From Phoronis ovalis (Eukaryota > Phoronida > Phoronidae), in contig JAOXYB010053423.1 of assembly GCA_028565635.1 (NCBI GenBank), positions 1 through 11,411 of the forward strand: a DNA stretch of 11,411 nucleotides, read 5' to 3'. Under the pieces are notes generated by a model, which did no database searches, had not been told where the DNA came from, and worked only from the letters and a program-made list of their open reading frames with translations. Of the stretch, positions 1-7,724 are shown piece after piece; the stretch's first letter is position 1, and each line of letters opens with the position of its first letter. The position numbers and the translations under genes are program-made.

Positions 1-1691
1 GTGATTTAGAGATCAGGTAACGTTCATAAAAGCCAATATGAGCAACCCTGCCTTTGCTAAAAGGCTATCTAGTTATGTAAATTATATTTGTATATCCAGA
101 TCCAGTCTGCCAAATATTATTCTCTCAAGTCTACTCTCATTTTTTTTAATCTGGTAATTCAAGAGTTTCTGTTCAGATTCAGGATTCGTGTTACCAGAAT
201 ATGCGTTACATGTAATGTGGACAATGAATGAGTGACATTTAACATGTTATAAAATAGGTTAATTTTAGCATTTACATACAGTCACATCCACAAGGTTTGA
301 AGAAGAAAACTAAGAAAATATCTGTGCACCTGGTAATATCTCACTGCTACACGCGTACAAAATACCGAAATCCATAATTTTAGCGACTGTTACGAGATTC
401 TATTTTAATTTCCACAACTAAATAAAGAGTCATTTTATCATTATAATAAAAATTTAAGATACAAGTTTTGAGTTGTACATTTATTCTCATATAACATGTT
501 TATGTGGTATGAAACTAGAGAAGACATTTTATTTCAAAATTGCTTAAAATTTTGCTGTCGAATATTGTTAATACTAACACACACATTCCTTGCGATGGTT
601 GTTAGTCCCTAGACCGAGACCAAAAATGTTACTAGCGTATAAAAAGAAAAATTGACATTTTTAAATACGTTCGATCCTTATTCACATTCCCAGTGTAATT
701 AGACACCTAGGCACTTGGGCTAATTTTTAGCTACGGACGCTTTTATGATTTTGTTGCTGAGAAAGCAGTACTGGTGATGAGAAAATATTGCAGAGAATGT
801 CCACTTTAAAGCAGATGACATTTGCTACGCGGTGAATGAATTTTGCTTCGGTGGAAGGCTGTATGGGGTCACTGGAGGTCAAAAGCTATTTAGCCAAATG
901 TAGGTAAAGAAATGGTAAATTTAACATGCCTTAACATATTCCCTACTACTGTTTTTGAAAAAGGAATGTAGTTTGAATGTGTCATTTAGGATTAGGAGCT
1001 TTTGAAAGAACACGCCATTTTTGTATTTTTGCCAATCCTTAATATTTTTGTAGTTTTCTTACTTGCAGCTGATACCTGCTACAGTCAAACCTTGAGCCAT
1101 AATAACCTATAAGGCTTTTATAATGGGGTTTTGCAGAACAGGAAAGTTTTGTAAAAACAGGGCATTTAAATTCTGAAATTTGAAATCCTATTAGAAAAAT
1201 GTTTAAACATTGTTTTCACTAAAACGTTAAATATATAGCATAAATAGCAGGGACAGTGGCATAGACTATATTTAAATTAGTAACTTGTCATCATTTATCA
1301 TCCTGATTTCCTTTTTAATTATCGTACAGGCATTTTTTACAAAATATCTAAATGACATTTCTAGAAAATACAATTATTATAACAAATTATTTAAACTATT
1401 ACCTTGTCATCATCTATTTACTTAATTCACTTGTTGACTGTCATAGTTGTATGTTGGTGTGCTGGTAATCCTTACAATAGAGCCACATGAGTTCAGACCG
1501 CAAGTGTCTTGCTTTTAAATTAATAATGTTACATATTATTGATCTTACTGGTTTTACTGTTACAATTTATGGGAATTTGCTAATTTGTTATGTTTTGACC
1601 ACAATTTTAAACTTTATCTCTGCGCCAAATTTGATGTTTCAAATAAAAGTATTCAATTCAGCCTAATTCTTTCGCTATATTACTTGACAAA
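1..1691. other. AT-rich stretch with no convincing gene
   Basis: I see no long open frame, RNA gene or clear mobile element here. Acceptor-like pyrimidine tracts occur before AG at 1068 and 1329, but the exons they would open are short and unconvincing. A degenerate direct repeat of about 30 bp occurs near 1270-1305 and 1383-1418 (shared core CTTGTCATCAT). The right end should hold the promoter and 5'-UTR of the peptide gene starting at 1692. An AAATAAAAG stretch at 1641-1649 is the nearest TATA-like sequence, and AATTCAG at 1655-1661 could be either initiator sequence or a 3' splice site. Confidence 0.5.
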
Positions 1692-1706
1692 ATGGCAAAC
1701 ATCCAG
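1692..1706 (+). CDS. Peptide gene exon 1, coding part (MANIQ)
   Basis: Five codons from a well-placed ATG, with A at -3 and G at +4. They end in CAG before the donor GTCAGT at 1707, phase 0. The next upstream in-frame codon of note is the stop TAA at 1644-1646, with no other ATG between, so this start is favoured. The exon also carries an unknown length of 5'-UTR. Confidence 0.55.
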
Positions 1707-4700
1707 GTCAGTATGTACTTTTAAAAGGTTTGAAATCTAAACAAAAGATTCCACCTGAATCATTTTTTTCTAAAACATCTGTGACTACATTAAATGAATC
1801 CGAGTTAAACTCCTTGTGACTGCTTTAAGTAGATGGCAAAATCTACGAAAGACCCCTAATTTTCCAGTAAAATGTAGGGGCATGACCTTTTGGCTTCTAG
1901 ATACATCATACGGCGTCTCTTCATAACAGAAGCCACTTTTTAGAACACATGTTACAAGCAACCTTTTATTTAAGCAGTCATTCACAACATACACTTTAGT
2001 TATAATAAAAATATGGGATAAAATGCTACCTCCACTCCTGCTTTCATCACTTTCCCTGAGTCAGAAATTTAGTCGGGTCAATTTATATTAGGCCCATATG
2101 TAGCCAGTCTAACTACCCTAGAAATATCCATTTGTCTTTCTATATGCTAAGTCCGTTGTTTGGCCTCGGCCGAAGGTCTATGTTGCACTGTTATTACCAA
2201 ACTGCTTGGGATGAGGGCTCAATATCAATATCTATGCAGTCGCCTGCATAACGACAACCTATTACAGCTACAGCTTCTCCATACAGAAATGTATAGTATT
2301 TTTTACGTTACAAACAGTTAGTAAGTTGGGCATAATTAATTGCCCTCTCACTTGCAAACACTGGCAAGGAAATGGTGTGTTATAGCTATAATATCGCTGT
2401 TTAAATTCGCTCACATAGTAACAGAGTGTGCTTAACCTTCACTACAACGGACATATGCACCAATTCCTTGGAGAATTCCTAAGAAGTCTTGGGGGTGTGG
2501 ATTTTTGTTTGCTATTATGTAATATTTACACCATACATTGATCACGCGTGTGAACCGATAACCATTCTAATTCAATTAAATACGTTCGGATCCTTACAAA
2601 AACATGAAAAACGTAACTTAGGACTAAATAAATAAATATTTGTTAGCTAATAGCCCGTTTTTAAAACACTGTATATCTATTTTCTCAACAGGTCGTTTTC
2701 TTGGTTATTTGCGTTGCCATGTCCTATTGCAAGGTAGGTGAATTAAAAAAAAAACTTGTGTTTTTCGAATGGTGGAATGGCCTACTGCTCAGTAATTTAA
2801 CAAAATTGGGGTGTTTCCCACTACGAATATAATTATAAGACCCAGGTTATGGGTAATTTTAAAAGTGAACTTGAGAAATTTCCTTACAGTTCCAAAGCCG
2901 CATTAGCAAACATGATTTCCTTTAATTACTGGATATGATAATTCTTAAGCAACCCGTTGCCAAATTCTTACCAATCTAAAATTAAACGCGTCACTAAATA
3001 ATTTGCTTAACAATATATAAGCAGGATGCGAGTGTTTATATATCATTCTTAGCCTTAGGTTATTGTTACTGCACGGCTTACTACCACACGCTGCTGTTAA
3101 CAGAGTATTACAGTTTACTTAGGTTATTGTTACTGCACGGCTTATTACCACACGCTGCTGTTAACAGAGTATTACAGTTTATTTATTTTTGTTTGTTTGC
3201 ACAGGTACCTTTTATTGTTTTCCGGTTAATATTTCAATATCCCACTATGCTGCTGAAAGCATAGCTGGAAATATTGGTGTGTAGATTTAGGAGTTAACGT
3301 TAGCCCCTGTTACCTATAATCTGTGACTTTTAACACCAAGGAAGGCAGCTGTTGAAACACTACTATCGTTTGTAGCGAAATGTGACCCTGTGTGGTACAG
3401 TGGTTTTTCGTTTGTGAATTAGAAGTCACATTTTGTAATGAGGAAATTACAAAATTTACTAATAGATGTGAATTAGAAGTCACATTTTGTAATTAGGAAA
3501 TTGCAAAATTTACTAATAGAATTAGAAGTCACATTTTGTAATGAGGAAATTACAAAATTTACTAATAGATGTGAATTGGAAGTCACATTCTGTAATGAGG
3601 AAATTACAAAATTTACTAACAGATGTGAATTAGAAGTCACATTCTGTAATGAGGAAATTACAAAATTTACTAACAGATGTGAATTAGACTTCACATTTTG
3701 TAATGAGGACATTAGTTATGCAGCAAAGGCATATTGCTGCATTACCTTGAACCGGAACGTGAATCTACGTCATCATCATATATATCACAAAGCCTTCAAG
3801 CTAATACGGTAATGGCTTATTATATAACGAAATGTCATTATACCACAGAGTCGCGTTCCGTTCCAAACGATAGTAATTGTGAGACACCACTCTATACTTT
3901 GAAGCTTAAAATTAGGCAAATGTACAAAAACTGTTAATTGCTTTAGCAACCTCGGCTCCATGTACTAATATTGTTTCAACAACCTAGGTTGGCAATCCCG
4001 GTTGCCAATAACCTAACAACTTTTCAGCGTAATAGGATGCAATGTTTTGTAACCCCTAAAACAAATTGTCACAAAGTAACGAGTACACATTGATGTATTC
4101 TTGTTTGGGAGGTATCGTCAGTTGTTTTCCCGTTTAATAATGGCCACCTGCATGAAGTTTAAATTGCTTTTCCGGAGGTCAGTGATGGCCTTGAAACTGA
4201 TGTGTAACATTTTGAAAAGAGAAATCTTTCATTGACGAATTCTTGCCGTGCATTGTTACTCCGTTAGTCTTATTTCCAGCTAATAATAGGGGCCGTGAAC
4301 ATGCATTTTTTATATTCAATGATGATGATTTCCTAACATTAGTTTCGCATACATGTAGTACTGTCTTAAAAACCACGTGTACTCTCACTTCATTCAAACG
4401 GTATTATACAAACATTCCGTATATACCCATGACCGTGTGCTTCGCACGTCTCTACATCCCTTGCACCAATGCTCACGATCGCATATTACTGATTTATTAT
4501 AGGACAGGGAAAGCCTACTTGTGAAACGTTTGATGCAACGTAAATTTAATGAAGACGTCGACATTCCCGACTTCGCACCAGTCGCTGGTAATGTACCTTG
4601 AATTGAATTATTTCTGTGTTTAGTGTCGATTGTCAGTTGTATGTATGTATGTATGTATGTATGTATGTATGTATGTGTATTAATGCTTTGTATAGAAGAT

Positions 4701-5321
4701 GACTGGATTTATATTTGAAAATGAAGTGATATGGATCAAATTTATTGAATTGTTTTGACAAAAAACTCGTAGGGAGAACGTAATCGTTCATAATCGAAAA
4801 TTTGTAAACGTCCACGTGTTTGTTCTCAGTCGTGCGAAGCATCAGCCACATTATCGAACAAGATATGTTTAAATTAGTTAAACTTCAGCTAATTAATTTC
4901 TAGAAGGAGATCTTCAAATTGCTTGGGTAAGTTCACCAAGAAACCTACAATGTACTAGATAGCATTGATACCAATAAAAAAATTATTGGTCATGCCAGCA
5001 CAAAAAATTAATAGCGGCTAGGCTAAAGGTATACTTATTTTGATTTATGACTGGAAAAAAATTGATCGGATCGTCAGGCAAGATATTATAAAAACATCTA
5101 TTATACCATTGAAATGGATGGGAAAATTAATTGTGTACTTACATGTATATCATATGAGCTCTGCTTCGCATACTACTGCTTAATAAACGCATTCCTGTTT
5201 TTGATATTATGATGTTGAGGCTGGCACAATGTGATAGTTGGCCAAACACTCAAACTAAATACTTGTACTATATTTCTTTTCAGATCCAACGAAATGTCCT
5301 CCTGGAATTTGGGTTTGTTAA
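1692..5321 (+). CDS. Small secreted Cys-ring peptide precursor, four exons
   Basis: Predicted gene, assembled by eye: CDS 1692-1706, 2692-2733, 4503-4587 and 5284-5321 (15+42+85+38 = 180 nt, 59 residues plus TAA). Introns are 985, 1769 and 696 bp, all GT-AG, with phases 0, 0 and 1. The ATG has a strong context (ACAAAATGG) and an upstream in-frame stop at 1644. Residues 6-19 form a hydrophobic signal core. Dibasic sites follow at K27-R28 and R32-K33, then an acidic spacer, and the chain ends in DPTKCPPGIWVC with cysteines at 52 and 59 and a free carboxyl end. This is the plan of a prohormone or other secreted peptide precursor: signal, propeptide, convertase site, C-terminal disulfide ring. 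I do not recognise the family. The C-x6-C ring size matches allatostatin-C-type peptides, but the ring residues do not. A toxin or defence role cannot be excluded. The function is inference; the splice signals and phases are visible. Confidence 0.6.
2692..2733 (+). CDS. Peptide gene exon 2, signal-peptide core
   Basis: A 42-nt, 14-codon exon between a pyrimidine-rich acceptor (TATTTTCTCAACAG, ending 2691) and a good donor (AAG then GTAGGT at 2734). The frame set by exon 1 reads VVFLVICVAMSYCK, a classic hydrophobic signal core with small residues before a plausible cleavage site after Tyr-Cys. Both ends are phase 0, so the exon could be joined to any phase-0 exon downstream. Confidence 0.6.
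3055..3182. repeat. 64-bp direct tandem duplication
   Basis: Two adjacent 64-bp copies (3055-3118 and 3119-3182) begin TTAGGTTATTGTTACTGCAC and differ at two positions by eye (CTAC/TTAC in the middle, and the last base). The high identity suggests a recent duplication. It lies in the second intron of the peptide gene and ends just before a strong acceptor-like sequence at 3204. Confidence 0.92.
3228..3275. repeat. Bulged hairpin, about 48 nt
   Basis: Inner arms CTATGCT (3245-3251) and AGCATAG (3258-3264) flank the 6-nt loop GCTGAA. Outer arms AATATTTC (3228-3235) and GAAATATT (3268-3275) are perfect complements. The left side carries a few extra unpaired bases between inner and outer stems. 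It is intronic in the peptide gene and too short for a typical animal microRNA precursor. Confidence 0.7.
3414..3714. repeat. 54-bp minisatellite, about 5.6 copies
   Basis: Units start at 3414, 3468, 3520, 3571, 3625 and 3679. Copies 1, 4 and 5 are 54 bp. Copies 2 and 3 are shortened by a 5-bp loss at their junction near 3519, and the last copy is partial. Each full unit holds two inverted repeats: ATGTGA-8 nt-TCACAT (across the unit boundary) and ATTTTGTAAT-GAGGAA-ATTACAAAAT. Because 54 is a multiple of three, open frames with an 18-residue period appear on both strands. I read these as a by-product of the repeat, since they have no ATG and copies 1-3 are broken by a frameshift and a TAG near 3494. 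Confidence 0.93.
3718..3742. repeat. 9-bp perfect hairpin beside the minisatellite
   Basis: ATGCAGCAA (3718-3726) and TTGCTGCAT (3734-3742) are perfect complements around a 7-nt loop. It starts four bases after the last recognisable satellite sequence, so it may mark the boundary of the same structured block. Confidence 0.7.
3980..4015. repeat. Palindrome and bulged hairpin
   Basis: CAACCTAGGTTG (3980-3991) is a 12-bp perfect palindrome. Its right half also pairs further on: TAGGTT-GGCAA (3985-3995) is complementary to TTGCC and AACCTA (4002-4015) with a 3-nt bulge on the right arm. The sequence can therefore take two alternative foldbacks. It is intronic in the peptide gene. Confidence 0.7.
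4503..4587 (+). CDS. Peptide gene exon 3, propeptide
   Basis: An 85-nt exon. The acceptor TGATTTATTATAG ends at 4502, with a branch-point-like CTGAT about 15 nt upstream. The donor is CTG then GTAATG at 4588. It enters in phase 0 and leaves in phase 1. It encodes DRESLLVKR, then a short basic stretch with a second dibasic pair (Arg-Lys), then an acidic spacer ending FAPVA. The other two frames contain stops across the exon. The Lys-Arg and Arg-Lys pairs are the expected kind of prohormone-convertase site. Confidence 0.55.
4639..4676. repeat. (ATGT)n microsatellite
   Basis: About 9.5 perfect GTAT units. The array lies 50 bp inside the third intron of the peptide gene. It reads as a Thr-Tyr-Ile-His periodic frame on the minus strand, which I treat as meaningless. 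Confidence 0.97.
5284..5321 (+). CDS. Peptide gene exon 4, C-terminal ring and stop
   Basis: A strong acceptor (ACTATATTTCTTTTCAG, ending 5283) opens an exon. Entered in phase 1, it completes a GAT codon from exon 3 and reads DPTKCPPGIWVC then TAA (5319-5321). The two cysteines bracket six residues containing Pro-Pro-Gly and one Trp, so a single disulfide ring at the extreme C-terminus is expected. No Gly-basic amidation signal follows the last Cys. An ATTAAA lies 73 nt after the stop. Confidence 0.6.
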
Positions 5322-5393
5322 ATAAGATTTAAAAGAACTCTGGAAAGAACCCTATGTACCAGTCTTACATAGACGCCGACTGAACTGTTATCA

Positions 5394-5399
5394 ATTAAA
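5394..5399 (+). terminator. Poly(A) signal ATTAAA of the peptide gene
   Basis: ATTAAA is the commonest variant signal. A T/GT-rich stretch follows at about 5417-5437, as expected for the downstream element. The implied 3'-UTR is about 95-100 nt. Confidence 0.4.
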
Positions 5400-5692
5400 C
5401 TGGACAAATTGCAGACCTTTTATTATGTGCATTTTTCCTAACCTCAAAACATCTTGTATCTAATCCTGGACCAGCTTTTATATCACATTCATGGTAATAC
5501 AAAAAAATAATGCTCCCTAGCTGTTTAATTTATGACATATGTGAGTGACTTAAGAAAACAGCATGACAAAACCTTTATTTAACAACTACGTATATTTCAT
5601 TAACTGGTGTTTCCGAGTATGTATAAACATTCAGCAAGAGCCTGCAGTTTCTTGAAACAATAATATTATGATGTTGGGATATATTGTTAATA

Positions 5693-6058
5693 GACTATTT
5701 GCATGCACTTGAGGGCGCTACAGTCACACCCTTTCAGACCCTTTCAATACAGGCATCCTTTAGTTATACATAAAACTTGTTTGTTTTTTTTTAAATCTGA
5801 CTTTAGAAAAGCTTTAACCGGTGAAAATTTAACAAACTAAAAAAAATATTTTTTTATGTATTGATATGCTCACAAAAAGAAGGGTATTTTTTTAGATCAA
5901 AGAATATAAGATTTTTTTTGGTTTTGGCTCACCATGCGTTTTGTTAATGAATCGCGTGAGCTCATGCAGAACTGCGTCATTGTTCATTCACAGAATGCGT
6001 CATGCTGGGATCGTTTGGGTCTGAGACTGGTGGCTCCACCAAGTGCATGCAAATAGTC
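5693..6058. mobile_element. MITE-like element with long imperfect TIRs
   Basis: GACTATTTGCATGCACTTG at 5693-5711 recurs as its exact reverse complement at 6040-6058. The similarity continues inward with changes and a gap (GGGCGCTACAGT against TGGAGCCACCAGT, then TCAGACCC on both sides), giving arms of roughly 42-49 bp. The element is 366 bp, AT-rich and low in complexity inside, with no transposase frame. This suggests a non-autonomous DNA transposon or other foldback element. No clear target-site duplication is visible, so the exact ends and the superfamily are open. Confidence 0.6.
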
Positions 6059-7214
6059 CATTGATCTGAAGATACCGCCGTGCGAAAATAACTTGTCATA
6101 TCGTACACGCACCATATCATATGAATAGCACCATCATTAGAATACACAAAGAAACAAAACTGCAAATAAACATCCGTTTGATTGAATTAAAAGTTAAGTT
6201 GATTTTAAAACACTTTACAAGTATACACCTACCATGTTATAAAAAATACCTAAAAATGTGCTGAAGTGCAAGTGAAAAACTAAATTGAACAATTAACGGA
6301 ATAATGTAATGTGGAGGTGGCCTAAGTACATTAGACTCCCCATCCAACTCAATACAAAAACGTTGTAACATTCATGCACATATATCAAATAGAGCAATAT
6401 TCCCGGAACTATTATCTCTTCATAATGTGAGCGTACACTCTTTCATACACTACCAGTTAATTTTCCTTGCTGTCTTGTCCATACTGATTTTGAGAAAATC
6501 GCGATAGAACAAAATCGACCCATGAATCGCACTATTCCTGTGGCAAATAGGCCCGAATTCAAATTCCGATTTTTAAAACATTGTAATGATATGCCGGTAC
6601 TATATTCGTATGTATGTAGTGTCAACAGAGCCTCGTTCTTTGGTGTAGTTAGGCCAGGTGTATCACATCCTTATTGACCACTTGATCTAGTTTGAATGCA
6701 ACGATTTCTAAGTGGAAGTTCACTATAAATATGTTTATTCCATGTTAGGAAAGTTCAGCGAGTTTAATTATTGTAATATCTGTGCAGCTATGTACATGCA
6801 GCTAAGTGTCTTCTTATTCATATGATATGTCGCATGCTGTACAGCATAATCTCAACGTTTCCTCCTAAATGAGTAGCGTGTATACATACAAGATTTACGC
6901 ACCGTAATTTTGTCATTTCTCGCTGTGCGTACTAAAATAAAACAAAAATACGAAGTAGCGAATCCCGGTAGCGAATGATGTTCAGCACAATTTATTCACA
7001 TTTTATACTTTAAGTCTAATTTTAGCTACTTCAATGAAAAGATAAAAGTACATATATTTTGAAAGTATAACTCAAACCTTCTAAATCTGTAATTTATTTT
7101 TCTCCGAAGAGGTCATGTGACCTGATTTAATCTGGATCTGGATATGATTCTTACTTCACGTTTAATGTGATTCTGACTCCATGTTGAATTTTGTTCTGAC
7201 TTCTCTTTCGACAG
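6059..7214. other. Stretch without a confident gene
   Basis: Only frames of about 40-57 codons without supporting features are present. A 14-bp perfect palindrome, ATGCTGTACAGCAT, lies at 6834-6847. A TATA-like CACTATAAATATG lies near 6721-6733, but no convincing first exon follows it. From about 7144 to 7214 there are three degenerate copies of a TGATTCTGACTTC-like motif leading into the acceptor at 7214. An upstream exon for the 7215 exon could lie here, but I could not find one. Confidence 0.4.
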
Positions 7215-7298
7215 CAAACTATTTGTAACTTGGAAGTTATTGAGAAAGCAGAGATTGTCACAGAATTCGATCCTTGTGTGAGCAGGATAATTACCTGA
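7215..7298 (+). CDS. Candidate terminal exon with two cysteines
   Basis: A strong acceptor (TTCTGACTTCTCTTTCGACAG, ending 7214) precedes a phase-0 frame of 27 codons and TGA (7296-7298). It starts QTICNLEV and ends DPCVSRIIT, so it holds two Cys 17 residues apart with a Glu/Ile/Val-rich stretch between. An AATAAA lies 60 nt after the stop. This is the shape of a last coding exon. Its upstream partner is unknown. It is phase-compatible with the signal-peptide exon at 2692-2733, which makes it a candidate alternative ending of the peptide gene or part of a related neighbour. A second frame (phase 2) is also open here, so the reading frame is not certain. Confidence 0.35.
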   Translation, partial: QTICNLEVIEKAEIVTEFDPCVSRIIT

Positions 7299-7358
7299 TA
7301 TATCTCTTCAACCTACACTCCGCTAATTTGCTGAACAAGATATAGCTTTAATTGTAAT

Positions 7359-7364
7359 AATAAA
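7359..7364 (+). terminator. Poly(A) signal AATAAA after the 7215 exon
   Basis: A canonical hexamer 60 nt downstream of the TGA at 7298, followed by a GTGGCTTTT stretch that could serve as the downstream GU/U-rich element. AATAAA is common in AT-rich DNA, so its weight is modest. Confidence 0.35.
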
Positions 7365-7394
7365 AAAGTGGCTTTTAGAATACGGCAATATACT

Positions 7395-7724
7395 TTATTT
7401 GAAAATTTGAAAACACCTTTTACCGAAACTTGAATCAATGTATTCTATATAACCTTGTGAGTTCACGGAGCCCAGGCTGAAATAGTCGAATATGTCTTTT
7501 GCTCTGAGTCTGGCTACACAGCATATAAACGAACACAAAAAAAAAAATGCAAAAAAACTTGCAACTTTAAAAGGAAAATCAATTACAAATGTTAGCGTAC
7601 AATTTTCGTTTTGATTACGAGTCCGGGAAGTTGTCCATCCAATTTGGATAACGTCAGAGGAGAAAATATGAGAAAAATCGAGATGCCAAAAGTCTGCTTT
7701 ATTGGTGCACTTTTTTGTTACCAT
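7395..7724 (-). CDS. Doubtful 109-residue frame with one hydrophobic segment
   Basis: The longest open frame outside the TRIM gene, starting at a true ATG. I do not recognise it. Residues 1-49 are polar, about 50-71 are hydrophobic and Phe-rich, and the tail is mixed. Much of the hydrophobicity comes from a T-rich homopolymer run on the minus strand, which argues against real coding. Its stop TAA lies inside an AATAAA hexamer (7394-7399 on the plus strand), so a transcript ending here would have almost no 3'-UTR. It converges on the plus-strand 7215 exon. It could be a chance frame or a degenerate element remnant. Confidence 0.15.
   Translation of the reverse strand: MVTKKCTNKADFWHLDFSHIFSSDVIQIGWTTSRTRNQNENCTLTFVIDFPFKVASFFAFFFLCSFICCVARLRAKDIFDYFSLGSVNSQGYIEYIDSSFGKRCFQIFK

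Noticed and set aside
1069-1115. Terminal-exon-like frame after the acceptor at 1068
   Set aside because: Only about 14 codons with a single Cys, and no matching upstream exon or nearby poly(A) signal.
1785-1994. 69-codon minus-strand frame
   Set aside because: No recognised domain or nearby support. It lies in the first intron of the peptide gene and its length is expected by chance.
2158-2180. GGCCTCGGCCGAAGG, checked as a snRNA or SINE fragment
   Set aside because: Similarity to the U2 5' region is superficial and does not extend. No A/B-box pair was found.
3205-3265. Exon after the strong acceptor at 3204 (phase-0 frame of 19 codons)
   Set aside because: The frame hits TAG quickly, has no cysteine and no poly(A) signal close by, and begins inside a hairpin. 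A cryptic site is more likely, although an alternative ending cannot be fully excluded.
3465-3486. TGTGA-N8-TCACA, resembling a bacterial CRP site
   Set aside because: The spacing is wrong, it is part of a satellite unit, and the genome is an animal's.
3473-3812. Repetitive open frames on both strands with an 18-residue period
   Set aside because: They follow from the 54-bp satellite period being divisible by three. The plus frame begins at a TTG rather than an ATG, and neither frame looks like a protein outside the repeat.
4280-4340. Exon after the acceptor-like TTATTTCCAG at 4279
   Set aside because: The phase-0 frame needed to follow the signal exon ends after 18 low-complexity codons, and no donor is placed to continue it.
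4243-4524. 93-codon plus-strand open frame
   Set aside because: It has no ATG at its start, no recognisable domain and a mirrored frame on the other strand. It overlaps the better supported exon 3 acceptor in a different frame.
6310-6507. Open plus-strand frame ending in a hydrophobic stretch (LIFLAVLSILIL)
   Set aside because: No ATG in the frame, and no donor after the hydrophobic part to make it a signal exon. The sequence upstream has no recognisable domain.
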